A stretch of 64,000 nucleotides of DNA from Pseudomonas putida (GTDB lineage: Bacteria; Pseudomonadota; Gammaproteobacteria; Pseudomonadales; Pseudomonadaceae). The stretch is taken from positions 496,001-560,000 of the forward strand of contig NZ_JANHLD010000003.1 in assembly GCF_028682455.1 (NCBI RefSeq). Direction: 5' to 3'. Below, piece after piece: positions 51,654 through 60,021 of the stretch; position 1 is the first letter of the stretch, and every line of letters starts with the position of its first letter. The notes beneath the pieces were generated by a model. That model ran no database searches, had not been told where the DNA came from, and saw nothing but the letters and a program-made list of their open reading frames with translations. A program made the position numbers and the translations under genes.

Positions 51654-52445
51654 TTAAGTTGTTTGTGCAGTGCGAGATGGACGGCGCTGACGGCGTACGA
51701 GTTCCCCAGCCAGGGCCAGGTAAGCCAGTGCTCCACGCGATTGCTTATCGTAGGCCAGGGCCGGCATGCCGAAACTCGGCGCCTCGGCCAGGCGAATGTT
51801 ACGCGGGATCACCGTGTCGTAGAGCTGATCGCCAAAGTGCTCCTTGAGCTGCGCCGACACATCGTTGATCAGGCTCAGGCGCGGGTCGTACATGGTCCGC
51901 AGCAGGCCTTCGACCTTCAGGTTCGGGTTCAGGCGTTCGCCAATGCGCTTGATGTTATCCACAAGGTCGCTCAAGCCTTCCAGGGCAAAGTATTCACATT
52001 GCATCGGAATGATGACGCCATCGGCAGCCACCAGCGCGTTGAGGGTCAGCATCGACAGCGACGGCGGACAGTCGATCAGAATGTAGTCGTAGTTCTCGCG
52101 AATGGGCGCCAGCGCCGTGCGCAGGCGACTTTCCTTCATCTGCATTTCCAGCAGCACTACCTCGGCAGCGGTCAGGTCGCGGTTGGCCGGCAGTAGTTGG
52201 TAACCACCGTGTTCGGAGAAATGCATGGCCTGGGCCAGGTCGCACTCCCCGATCAGCAGGTCGTAGACCGAGTGTTCCAGGACGTGTTTATCCACACCGC
52301 TACCCATGGTGGCGTTGCCCTGTGGATCGAGATCGATCAGCAGTACGCGGCGCTTGGTAGCCACCAGCGATGCTGCGAGATTGATGCAGGTGGTGGTTTT
52401 ACCCACGCCACCCTTCTGGTTCGCGATTGCGAATACCTTAGCCAT
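51654..52445 (-). CDS. parA: Chromosome-partitioning ATPase ParA
   Basis: Deviant-Walker ATPase; 263 residues. KGGVGKTTT at residues 11-19, LLIDLDPQGNAT, YDYILIDCPPSLSMLT. It carries two perfect DnaA boxes in its coding sequence (51955-51963 and 52288-52296). Confidence 0.97.
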   Translation of the reverse strand: MAKVFAIANQKGGVGKTTTCINLAASLVATKRRVLLIDLDPQGNATMGSGVDKHVLEHSVYDLLIGECDLAQAMHFSEHGGYQLLPANRDLTAAEVVLLEMQMKESRLRTALAPIRENYDYILIDCPPSLSMLTLNALVAADGVIIPMQCEYFALEGLSDLVDNIKRIGERLNPNLKVEGLLRTMYDPRLSLINDVSAQLKEHFGDQLYDTVIPRNIRLAEAPSFGMPALAYDKQSRGALAYLALAGELVRRQRRPSRTAQTT

Positions 52446-52463
52446 TCTTGCTTGTGTTCCCAG

Positions 52464-53108
52464 TCATGCCGTGCGGCGCAGTATCAGCAGATGGCGTTGG
52501 CCTTGGCAACCCGGAACGGTCAAGGCCTGCTCGCTATCTACTCTGAAATCTGCCGGCAATGCTACCAGTTCATCGGCAGGATGCAGCCCTTTCATTGCAA
52601 GCCACTGCGTCTTGTCGTCACCGAGGTGGCGCGTCCAGTTGGTGAAGTTCTCCATGCTGCTGAAGGCACGAGAAACAATTCCAGTGAACGGGAGTGGCGG
52701 CTGGTACTCCTCGACCCGCTTGTGGATAACTTGCAGGTTGTCCAGCTTGAGCTCCAGTTTTACCTGGGTCAGGAAGCGGGTTTTCTTGCCGTTGCTGTCG
52801 AGTACCGTGACTTGTTTGTCCGGATGCAGGATAGCCAGCGGAATGCCAGGCATGCCGCCACCGCTGCCGACATCGAGCCAACGCTCGCTGTGGATAAACG
52901 GCATGACACTCAAACTGTCGAGCAGATGGCGGGACACCATTTCGTCCGGATTGCGCACGGCGGTCAGGTTGTATGCCTTGTTCCACTTGATCAGCAAGGC
53001 CAGGTAGGCCAGCAATTGCGCGTGCTGGGCCTCGCTCAGCTCGACGCCGAGCTGGCGGGCACCTGTGGACAACTCTTCGGCGTGTTGAGGGGTGACCAGA
53101 GAACTCAA
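52464..53108 (-). CDS. rsmG: 16S rRNA (guanine-527-N7) methyltransferase
   Basis: Methylates G527 of 16S rRNA with SAM; 214 residues. NLTAVRNPDEMVSRHLLDSL, the SAM motif WLDVGSGGGMPGIPLAILHP and ISRAFSS-like VSRAFSSMENF. The start is TTG at 53106-53108, overlapping the mnmG stop (TTGA), so translation is probably coupled. Two perfect DnaA boxes lie inside (52721-52729, 52889-52897). Confidence 0.95.
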   Translation of the reverse strand: MSSLVTPQHAEELSTGARQLGVELSEAQHAQLLAYLALLIKWNKAYNLTAVRNPDEMVSRHLLDSLSVMPFIHSERWLDVGSGGGMPGIPLAILHPDKQVTVLDSNGKKTRFLTQVKLELKLDNLQVIHKRVEEYQPPLPFTGIVSRAFSSMENFTNWTRHLGDDKTQWLAMKGLHPADELVALPADFRVDSEQALTVPGCQGQRHLLILRRTA

Positions 53109-55000
53109 GCGCTTTGCTCCAACTCGCGGCCTGCGCCACGTTTTTTCAGATGAATCAGCAACAGGGAAATGGCCGCCGGGGTCACACCCGGGATACGCGA
53201 TGCCTGGCCCAGAGTCTGCGGCCGGGTCTGGCCGAGCTTGCTCTGAATCTCCTTGGACAGACCGGAAATACCGCTGTAATCGATATCTTCCGGCAGGCGG
53301 GTGTCTTCGCTGGCACGCAGGCGGGCGATTTCTTCCTGTTGCCGGTCGATGTAACCGGCGTATTTGGTCTTGATCTCGACCTGCTCGGCGACCTGTGGAT
53401 TGATTTCGGCACCACCGGTCACTTCCATCAGGCCGGCGTAGTCGATTTCCGGCCGGGTCAGCAGGTTGAGCAAATTGTATTCATGGCTCAACGGCGTGCC
53501 GAATTTCTCGGCAATGGCCTGACCTTGAGCGGTATCCGGACGCACCCAGGTAGATTTCAGGCGCTGCTCTTCCTGTTCGATACCTTCGCGCTTGGCGCTG
53601 AAGGCTGCCCAACGCTGGTCATCGATCAAGCCCAGTTCACGGCCTTTTTCGGTCAAGCGGAGGTCGGCGTTGTCTTCGCGCAGGATCAACCGGTATTCGG
53701 CGCGCGAAGTGAACATGCGGTACGGCTCCTGGGTACCCAGGGTAATCAGGTCATCGACCAGTACACCGATGTACGCCTCGTCGCGGCGTGGACACCAGCT
53801 TTCGCGGCCCTGGGCGCGCAGTGCGGCGTTGGTCCCGGCCAACAGGCCTTGAGCACCGGCTTCTTCGTAGCCGGTGGTGCCGTTGATCTGCCCGGCGAAG
53901 AACAGACCGCCGATGACCTTGGTTTCCAGGCTGTACTTGAGGTCACGCGGATCGAAATAGTCGTACTCGATGGCGTAGCCGGGGCGCACGATGTGCGCGT
54001 TTTCCATACCGCGGATCGAACGGACGATCTCCAACTGCACATCGAACGGCAAGGATGTGGATATCCCGTTCGGGTACAGCTCGTGGGTATTCAGCCCTTC
54101 GGGCTCGATGAACACCTGGTGGCTTTCCTTGTCGGCAAAGCGGTGAATCTTGTCTTCGATCGACGGGCAGTACCGAGGACCAATACCTTCGATCACCCCG
54201 GAGTACATCGGCGAACGATCGAGGTTCGACGCAATGATCTCGTGGGTACGGGCATTGGTATGGGTAATCCAGCAACTGACCTGACGCGGATGCATGGCCT
54301 TGTCGCCCATGAACGACATCACCGGGATCGGCGTATCGCCTGGCTGCTCGGTCATCACCGAGAAATCCACAGAACGACCATCGATGCGCGGAGGGGTACC
54401 GGTTTTCAGGCGCCCGACACGCAGCGGCAATTCACGCAGGCGATGGGCCAGGGCGATGGCAGGCGGATCTCCGGCGCGGCCGCCGGAGTAGTTTTGCAGA
54501 CCAATGTGGATAAGTCCGCCCAGGAAAGTCCCGGTAGTCAGCACCACTGAGTCGGCCATGAACCGCAGGCCCATTTGGGTGACCACGCCGCGGACTTGGT
54601 CTTGCTCGACGATCAGGTCATCGCAGGACTGCTGGAATATCCACAGGTTGGGTTGGTTCTCAAGAATCTCGCGCACCACTGCCTTGTAGATGGCGCGGTC
54701 GGCCTGTGCGCGAGTAGCGCGCACAGCTGGGCCTTTGCGGTTATTCAATACACGGAACTGGATACCGCTCTTGTCAGTGGCCAGTGCCATGGCACCGCCG
54801 AGCGCATCGATTTCCTTGACCAGGTGGCTCTTTCCGATACCACCGATGGCCGGGTTGCAACTCATATGACCGAGGGTTTCCACGTTATGGGTCAACAGCA
54901 GGGTTTTTACGCCCATGCGTGCAGACGCAAGCGCAGCCTCGGTACCGGCATGGCCGCCGCCGATGACGATCACTTCAAAACGGGAAGGGAAATCCACCAC
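53105..55000 (-). CDS. mnmG: tRNA uridine-5-carboxymethylaminomethyl modification enzyme MnmG
   Basis: With MnmE makes the cmnm5 modification at tRNA wobble uridine; 631 residues, FAD-dependent. FAD motif VIGGGHAGTEAALASARMG, the MnmG signature CNPAIGGIGKSHLVKEID, and GPRYCPSIEDKIHRF. The start is GTG at 54998-55000; a second GTG follows immediately (54995-54997) and has better spacing to GAGG. A -10-like TATACT is at 55043-55048. One perfect DnaA box lies at 54505-54513. Confidence 0.96.
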   Translation of the reverse strand: MVDFPSRFEVIVIGGGHAGTEAALASARMGVKTLLLTHNVETLGHMSCNPAIGGIGKSHLVKEIDALGGAMALATDKSGIQFRVLNNRKGPAVRATRAQADRAIYKAVVREILENQPNLWIFQQSCDDLIVEQDQVRGVVTQMGLRFMADSVVLTTGTFLGGLIHIGLQNYSGGRAGDPPAIALAHRLRELPLRVGRLKTGTPPRIDGRSVDFSVMTEQPGDTPIPVMSFMGDKAMHPRQVSCWITHTNARTHEIIASNLDRSPMYSGVIEGIGPRYCPSIEDKIHRFADKESHQVFIEPEGLNTHELYPNGISTSLPFDVQLEIVRSIRGMENAHIVRPGYAIEYDYFDPRDLKYSLETKVIGGLFFAGQINGTTGYEEAGAQGLLAGTNAALRAQGRESWCPRRDEAYIGVLVDDLITLGTQEPYRMFTSRAEYRLILREDNADLRLTEKGRELGLIDDQRWAAFSAKREGIEQEEQRLKSTWVRPDTAQGQAIAEKFGTPLSHEYNLLNLLTRPEIDYAGLMEVTGGAEINPQVAEQVEIKTKYAGYIDRQQEEIARLRASEDTRLPEDIDYSGISGLSKEIQSKLGQTRPQTLGQASRIPGVTPAAISLLLIHLKKRGAGRELEQSA

Positions 55001-55512
55001 GCACCTCGTGCCTGTTTCGGGAATAGATAGGAATAACGCACAAGTATAGGGACTTACCCCCCTCTAAAGGAACCTTTTGCACAAAATTTAACCAGGCTGT
55101 GGATGAGTGGCGAACAATAGAAATAAAGAGAGAGAAATTTATTAAAGCTTTGTTTTTATGTTTATTCTTATGCACCACCTGTTCTGTGGATAGATCTCTA
55201 CAGGCCTTTATTTACTGTATGTACAGCGATTCAAAACCCTGTGGTCTAGTGGCCATGAGTGCTATGGATAAGCGCTTTAAGCCTGTGGATGAAAGCCCTA
55301 CTTACCCACAGGCGCAGTTATCTTCAGTTTTGAAGGCCAGTTATCAACGGAGCTGAAGGCGAGTTTTCCACAGGGCTTATTGCACAGAAATGTGGAAAGG
55401 CAGGCGCGTGAGAAGACAGGACGAGCGCAGTCGCTGTCCTGAATAGAAGGGAGTCAGGGGATAAAAGTGCGTCAGCCGGGCCCGTTGCAGGCCCGGCTGT
55501 GAATAACGACGC
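55001..55512. other. mnmG-mnmE intergenic, oriC-like region
   Basis: A 512-bp non-coding stretch. About 55120-55385 is collinear with the rpmH-dnaA origin: aaataaagagagag...ttaaagcttt, then ttctgtggata, ctacaggcctt, tatgtacag and gcttattgcacag, in the same order and nearly the same spacing. One-mismatch DnaA boxes lie at 55098-55106, 55185-55193, 55263-55271, 55284-55292, 55302-55310 and 55364-55372; no perfect box is present. DnaA-box regions next to gidA (mnmG) are known for pseudomonads. Confidence 0.8.
55474..55498 (-). terminator. Hairpin after mnmE
   Basis: A 9-bp perfect GC-rich stem AGCCGGGCC / GGCCCGGCT with a 7-base loop, 15 bp after the mnmE stop. The T-run behind it on the minus strand is weak (CACTTTTATC). 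Confidence 0.6.
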
Positions 55513-56883
55513 TTACTTGCCGATGCAGAAGCTGGAGAAAATTCGACCCAGCAGGTCGTCGGAACTGAAGGCGCCGGTGATCTCACCCAGGGCCTGCTGG
55601 GCCTGGCGCAGGTCTTCGGCCAGCAGCTCCCCAGCACCGGCCAGGGTCAACTGGGCCCGACCATGCTCAAGGTGTGCACTGGCCTGACGAAGCGCTTCCA
55701 GGTGCCTTCTGCGCGCACTGAAGCTGCTTTCGGCGGTCTGCTCGTAACCCATGCAGGCCTTGAGGTGCTCGCGCAGCAGCTCAAGCCCCATGTCCGTGTC
55801 CTTGGCACTGAGGGTAATGGTCACGTGGCCATCCTCACTCTGTTCCATGGCAATAGTCTCGCCACTCAGGTCAGCCTTGTTGCGGATCAGCGTGACCTTG
55901 GCAGGATCCGGACGCAGATCGAGGAACTCTGGCCACAAGGCAAAGGGGTCGCTGGCTTCGGGCGCCGTCGAATCGACCACCAGCAGCACCCGATCGGCTT
56001 CAGTGATTGCCTTGAGTGCACGCTCCACGCCGATTTTTTCCACATGGTCATCGGTGTCCCGCAGGCCTGCGGTATCAACGACATGCAGGGGCATGCCATC
56101 GATGTGGATATGTTCACGCAGAATATCCCGGGTGGTGCCGGCGATGTCGGTGACGATGGCCGCTTCACGCCCGGCCAGGACGTTGAGCAAACTGGACTTG
56201 CCGGCATTCGGACGCCCGGCGATGACCACGGTCATGCCATCCCGCAGCAAAGCGCCCTGCCCGGCTTCACGCTGCACTGTGGATAAATTGGCGCGCACGT
56301 CATCGAGCATGCTCAACACGTGGCCGTCGGCGAGGAAGTCGATTTCTTCTTCCGGGAAGTCGATTGCCGCTTCCACGTAGATGCGCAAGCTGATCAGTTT
56401 CTCGGTGAGGTTATCCACTCGACGGGAGAACTCACCCTGCAACGAGCGCAAGGCATTGCGCGCAGCTTGTGCAGAACTGGCCTCGATCAGGTCTGCAATC
56501 GCTTCGGCCTGGGCGAGGTCGAGTTTGTCATTGAGGAATGCCCGCTCGCTGAACTCGCCCGGCCGGGCCAGGCGACAACCCAGTTGTACACAGCGCTGCA
56601 GGAGCATATCCAACACCACCGGACCACCGTGGCCCTGAAGCTCCAGGACGTCTTCACCGGTGAAAGAGTTCGGTCCGGGGAAGAACAGGGCAATTCCTTC
56701 GTCCAGAACCAGGCCGTCTTCAGCCCGGAAAGGCCCGTAATGGGCATGGCGTGGCGTCAATTCACGACCACAGATAGCCAGCCCGGCCTGCTTTGCCAGG
56801 GGGCCGGAAAGCCGCACGATCCCCACTCCCCCACGTCCCTGGGCGGTAGCGATGGCGGCAATGGTTTCACGCACAGTGTTCAT
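55513..56883 (-). CDS. mnmE: tRNA modification GTPase MnmE
   Basis: Partner of MnmG; 456 residues. N-terminal tetrahydrofolate-binding domain (IAAIATAQGRGGVGIVRLSG), central helical part, an inserted Ras-like G domain (GRPNAGKSS, DIAGTTRD, DTAGLRDT, NKAD) and the C-terminal catalytic CIGK. The ATG at 56881-56883 follows GAGG. One perfect DnaA box at 56278-56286. Confidence 0.96.
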   Translation of the reverse strand: MNTVRETIAAIATAQGRGGVGIVRLSGPLAKQAGLAICGRELTPRHAHYGPFRAEDGLVLDEGIALFFPGPNSFTGEDVLELQGHGGPVVLDMLLQRCVQLGCRLARPGEFSERAFLNDKLDLAQAEAIADLIEASSAQAARNALRSLQGEFSRRVDNLTEKLISLRIYVEAAIDFPEEEIDFLADGHVLSMLDDVRANLSTVQREAGQGALLRDGMTVVIAGRPNAGKSSLLNVLAGREAAIVTDIAGTTRDILREHIHIDGMPLHVVDTAGLRDTDDHVEKIGVERALKAITEADRVLLVVDSTAPEASDPFALWPEFLDLRPDPAKVTLIRNKADLSGETIAMEQSEDGHVTITLSAKDTDMGLELLREHLKACMGYEQTAESSFSARRRHLEALRQASAHLEHGRAQLTLAGAGELLAEDLRQAQQALGEITGAFSSDDLLGRIFSSFCIGK

Positions 56884-56917
56884 GTTCGAAGCCTCACAAC
56901 AAAAACGACAGATAGCA

Positions 56918-56940
56918 AAACGCCCCACGAGGGGGCGTTT
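56918..56940 (-). terminator. Rho-independent terminator after yidC
   Basis: A 9-bp stem AAACGCCCC / GGGGCGTTT with a 5-base loop, followed by TTTTGC on the minus strand. It lies 26 bp after the yidC stop and upstream of mnmE. Confidence 0.82.
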
Positions 56941-56965
56941 GTCCACAGGTTAGCTGACTAACCCG

Positions 56966-58648
56966 TTAAGCAGCGGCTTTACTGGTAGCCTTTTCGATAC
57001 TGCGAGTGATGTACCACTGCTGTGCGATCGACAGGCAGTTGTTCACAACCCAGTACAGCACCAGACCTGCAGGGAACCACAGGAAGAAGAAGGTGAAGAT
57101 GATTGGCATCAGCTTCATCACCTTGGCCTGCATCGGATCCGGCGGAGTCGGGTTCAACTGCTGCTGGATGAACATGGTTGCACCCATGATGATCGGCAGG
57201 ATGAAGAACGGATCCTTGATCGACAGGTCAGTGATCCAGAACATCCATGGTGCCTGACGCATCTCGACGCTTTCCAGCAGAACCCAATACAGCGAGAGGA
57301 AGACCGGCATCTGCACCAGGATTGGCAAGCAGCCACCCAGCGGGTTGATCTTCTCTTTCTTGTATAGCTCCATCATGGCCTGCGACATTTTCTGCCGGTC
57401 ATCACCATGTTGTTCTTTCAGGGCTGCAAGTTTCGGAGCCACGGCGCGCATACGTGCCATCGATTTGTAGCTGGCGGCCGACAGCGGGAAGAACAGCAGC
57501 TTGATCAGCATGGTCAGGACGATGATCGACCAGCCCCAGTTGCCGAGTAGGCTGTGGATATGTTGCAGCAACCAGAAAATAGGCTGTGCGATGAACCACA
57601 GGATGCCGTAGTCGACGGTCAGTTCCAGACCTGGGGACAACTCTTTGAGCTTCTCCTGAATCTTGGGACCGGCGTACAGCACGGTGCTGGTTTCGCCTTT
57701 GGCGCCAGCCGCTACGTTCAGCGCCGGGCCAGTGAAGCCAATGATGTAGTTGCCCTGGCTGTCCTTACGGGTCTGAACGATGTTGTTGTCAGACTTGTTT
57801 GGAATCCAGGCGGTAACGAAGTAGTGCTGCAGCCAGGCTACCCAGCCACCGGAAACATTTTCTTTCAGATTTCCCTTGTCGATGTCTTTCATCGACACTT
57901 TTTTATAGGGCTCCGAACTTGTCCACAGGGCTGCGCCGAGGTAAGTCGCGGTACCTGTAGCGGTGCTCGAGGATGGATCCGAGCTCGCGTCGCGCTTGAG
58001 TTGCGCGAACAGGTTACCGGTCCAGGGCTGTGCGCTCTGGTTGTCGATCAGGTAGGTAACGGTCAGGTCGTACTCACCGCGCTTGAAGGTAAAGCGCTTG
58101 ATGTAGTTGACGCCGTTGTCGCTGAACTTCAGGTCGACAACCATTTGGTCCTGGCCATCAGCCAGCTGGTACGTTTTCTGATCAGCGGCATACAGGGGGC
58201 GGCCGGTTGGGCGCGCATCCGGACCGTTGACGCCGGTCAGGCCACTTTGGGCCAGGTAGGTACGCTCGCCGCCGTTGTCGAACAACTGGAACGGAATATC
58301 CGGATGATCTTGACGACGCGGATACTTCGGCAGCATCAGCTGAGCGATATCACCGCCGTTTGGATCGATAGCCAGGTCCAGGACATCAGTCTTGACGCGA
58401 ATCAGGTCCTTGCTGACTGCAACCGGAGCCAGCTCGGCAGGGCTGGATTCAGCGTTGGCGCTCGGCACATCGGCGCTGGCGCCAGTGTTGCCGGCCTGCG
58501 CAGTGTCCGGCAGGGCCGGGGCAACATTGCTGGCAGCAGTATTCTGAGTCGGCAGGGCAGCTTGGCCGTAGTCCTGGTTCCAATTAAGGACCAGAACGTA
58601 GGACACGATTGCCAGGGCGACGATCAGGATCGTGCGTTTAATATCCAT
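56966..58648 (-). CDS. yidC: Membrane protein insertase YidC
   Basis: Inserts and folds inner-membrane proteins; 560 residues. N-terminal membrane anchor (ILIVALAIVSYVLVLNW), an Ala/Ser/Pro-rich linker, a large periplasmic beta domain (about residues 70-340) and the conserved 60KD_IMP core with five helices (GNWGWSIIVLTMLIKLLFFPLSA, GGCLPILVQMPVFLSLYWVL). Two bp from yidD. Confidence 0.97.
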   Translation of the reverse strand: MDIKRTILIVALAIVSYVLVLNWNQDYGQAALPTQNTAASNVAPALPDTAQAGNTGASADVPSANAESSPAELAPVAVSKDLIRVKTDVLDLAIDPNGGDIAQLMLPKYPRRQDHPDIPFQLFDNGGERTYLAQSGLTGVNGPDARPTGRPLYAADQKTYQLADGQDQMVVDLKFSDNGVNYIKRFTFKRGEYDLTVTYLIDNQSAQPWTGNLFAQLKRDASSDPSSSTATGTATYLGAALWTSSEPYKKVSMKDIDKGNLKENVSGGWVAWLQHYFVTAWIPNKSDNNIVQTRKDSQGNYIIGFTGPALNVAAGAKGETSTVLYAGPKIQEKLKELSPGLELTVDYGILWFIAQPIFWLLQHIHSLLGNWGWSIIVLTMLIKLLFFPLSAASYKSMARMRAVAPKLAALKEQHGDDRQKMSQAMMELYKKEKINPLGGCLPILVQMPVFLSLYWVLLESVEMRQAPWMFWITDLSIKDPFFILPIIMGATMFIQQQLNPTPPDPMQAKVMKLMPIIFTFFFLWFPAGLVLYWVVNNCLSIAQQWYITRSIEKATSKAAA

Positions 58649-58650
58649 GA

Positions 58651-58896
58651 TTACTCGGCTATCGAAGAAGAACGGGAAGAGGGAGCTGGCGGAACCGGGT
58701 CAAAACCGCCGGCATTCCACGGATGACAACGCCCCAGGCGACGAACGGTTAGCCACCCACCGCGTAGAAGGCCATGGTTTTCGATGGCTTCTAGCGCATA
58801 GCAGGAGCAACTGGGGTAGAAACGACAGTGGCTGGCCATCAGTGGACTAATGGCATAACGGTAAAACTGGATCGGAACGAGCGCCAGTTTACGCAT
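58651..58896 (-). CDS. yidD: Membrane protein insertion efficiency factor YidD
   Basis: Small amphipathic, Cys-rich protein of 81 residues that aids YidC-type insertion. Hallmarks: PIQFYRYAISPLMASHCRFYPSCSCYALEAI-like sequence (key RFxPSCSxYA) and GGWLTVRRLGRCHPW. Overlaps rnpA by eight bases. Confidence 0.95.
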   Translation of the reverse strand: MRKLALVPIQFYRYAISPLMASHCRFYPSCSCYALEAIENHGLLRGGWLTVRRLGRCHPWNAGGFDPVPPAPSSRSSSIAE

Positions 58897-59290
58897 CTTG
58901 ACTGTCTACCCCCACAGAGTCGGTGTTCACCACTGGAGCGGGCCGACTGCGTGCGAGGCGCTTCCAGAGCTTGCCAAAATGTTGGTGCAATTCTGGGTTT
59001 TCAATCTCGCCCAACCCTTTGCGCGCGACGATCACGATATCCCAACCTGCAAGCAAGTGCTGGTTCAGGCGAAACGAATCGCGCATCAGGCGTTTCAGGC
59101 GATTGCGTTGAACGGAGAGCTTGACGCTCTTTTTCCCGATCACAAGCCCCAGGCGGGGGTGATCCAGACCGTTCTCGCGGGCAAGGAGCAGCAGGTTTTT
59201 CCCTGGAACCTTGCCGGTTGGGGAGTCGAAGACCGCTTTGAAGTGTCGGGGGATAAGCAGACGCTTTTCCCGACTGAAGTCCTGACTCAC
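58889..59290 (-). CDS. rnpA: Ribonuclease P protein component
   Basis: Protein subunit of RNase P; 133 residues. FSREKRLLIPRHFKAVF at the N-terminus and the RNR motif QRNRLKRLMRDSFR. The start is GTG at 59288-59290 (VSQDFSR), 16 bp after rpmH; the longer in-frame reading would overlap rpmH completely. Confidence 0.94.
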   Translation of the reverse strand: MSQDFSREKRLLIPRHFKAVFDSPTGKVPGKNLLLLARENGLDHPRLGLVIGKKSVKLSVQRNRLKRLMRDSFRLNQHLLAGWDIVIVARKGLGEIENPELHQHFGKLWKRLARSRPAPVVNTDSVGVDSQDA

Positions 59291-59306
59291 CACCAGTGCC
59301 GAAAAA

Positions 59307-59441
59307 TCAAACTGCCAGACGCTTACGGCCTTTGGCACGGCGACGCGACAGAACGGCACGACCGTTCTTGGTAGCCATACGGGCACGGAAACCGTGAGTG
59401 CGAGCGCGCTTGATGGTGCTTGGTTGGAAAGTACGTTTCAT
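59307..59441 (-). CDS. rpmH: 50S ribosomal protein L34
   Basis: The 44-residue ribosomal protein L34: starts [24 protein letters not shown] (key RTFQPS, RTHGFR) and ends GRKRLAV. AGGTAAC precedes the ATG at 59439-59441. First gene of rpmH-rnpA-yidD-yidC. Confidence 0.97.
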
Positions 59442-59501
59442 GGCGTGTTACCTGGTTCGTCCACAACGGGCCGGAATGGCCCCCGTTTTAAGAGACCGGC
59501 G

Positions 59502-59530
59502 ATTCTAGAGAAAGCAGGGCCACAGGTCAA
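59502..59530 (-). promoter_or_regulatory. Sigma-70 promoter of rpmH
   Basis: On the minus strand TTGACC (59525-59530), 17 bp, TAGAAT (59502-59507), about 60 bp before rpmH. Confidence 0.82.
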
Positions 59531-59609
59531 TTTCCAACCAGGTTTTCCTTATAGACGGAAAATCACACCCGCTGACCGGTAAGCCAAGGTTCGCGAACCA
59601 ACACGTGCT

Positions 59610-59960
59610 TAAACATAAAAAAAGAGAGAGGAATTATTTAAAGCTTTTCTGTAAAACTTATAGAACTTAAGCGGAGTATTTCTGTGGATAAAATGCTACA
59701 GGCCTTAATATACGTTATGTACAGAGATCTGAAACCTTGTCGAGAAGACGTGCTGCGGCTGTGTTGAATGCTCGGAAAACCTGTGGATCAAAACGATGGT
59801 TATCCACAGGTGAGTTATCCACCGATTTCAGCCCCCACTTGTGCAAAGACCTCAGGCGCGGTTATCCACAGAGCTTATTCACAGTTCTGAAAGGCCATTT
59901 TGGTCACTAAGCTGCTGATTTATCGCCACCCTTCGCGCACCTGCATGTGGATAACTGCGC
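59610..59960. other. oriC: Chromosomal replication origin oriC (rpmH-dnaA spacer)
   Basis: Part of a 580-bp non-coding gap (59442-60021). The left part (59611-59680) is AT-rich and purine-biased (aaaaaaagagagag, ttatttaaagcttttc), a candidate unwinding element. Perfect DnaA boxes at 59683-59691, 59800-59808, 59862-59870 and 59946-59954; one-mismatch boxes at 59782-59790, 59815-59823 and 59875-59883. Gene direction flips here. This is the known origin position in pseudomonads. Confidence 0.92.
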
Positions 59961-59976
59961 TGGTGCTCGGTACAAT
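59948..59976 (+). promoter_or_regulatory. dnaA promoter overlapping a DnaA box
   Basis: TGGATA (59948-59953), 17 bp, TACAAT (59971-59976). The -35 lies inside the perfect DnaA box at 59946-59954, which fits autorepression by DnaA. Confidence 0.6.
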
Positions 59977-60021
59977 GGCGGCTTGTTTTTGCCTCACCGG
60001 CTTTCAACTCAGGGGATATCC

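Noticed and set aside
54056..57560. Further TGTGGATAT or ATATCCACA sites in mnmG, mnmE and yidC
   Set aside because: One-mismatch sites are frequent enough in coding sequence that I did not count them as DnaA boxes by themselves.
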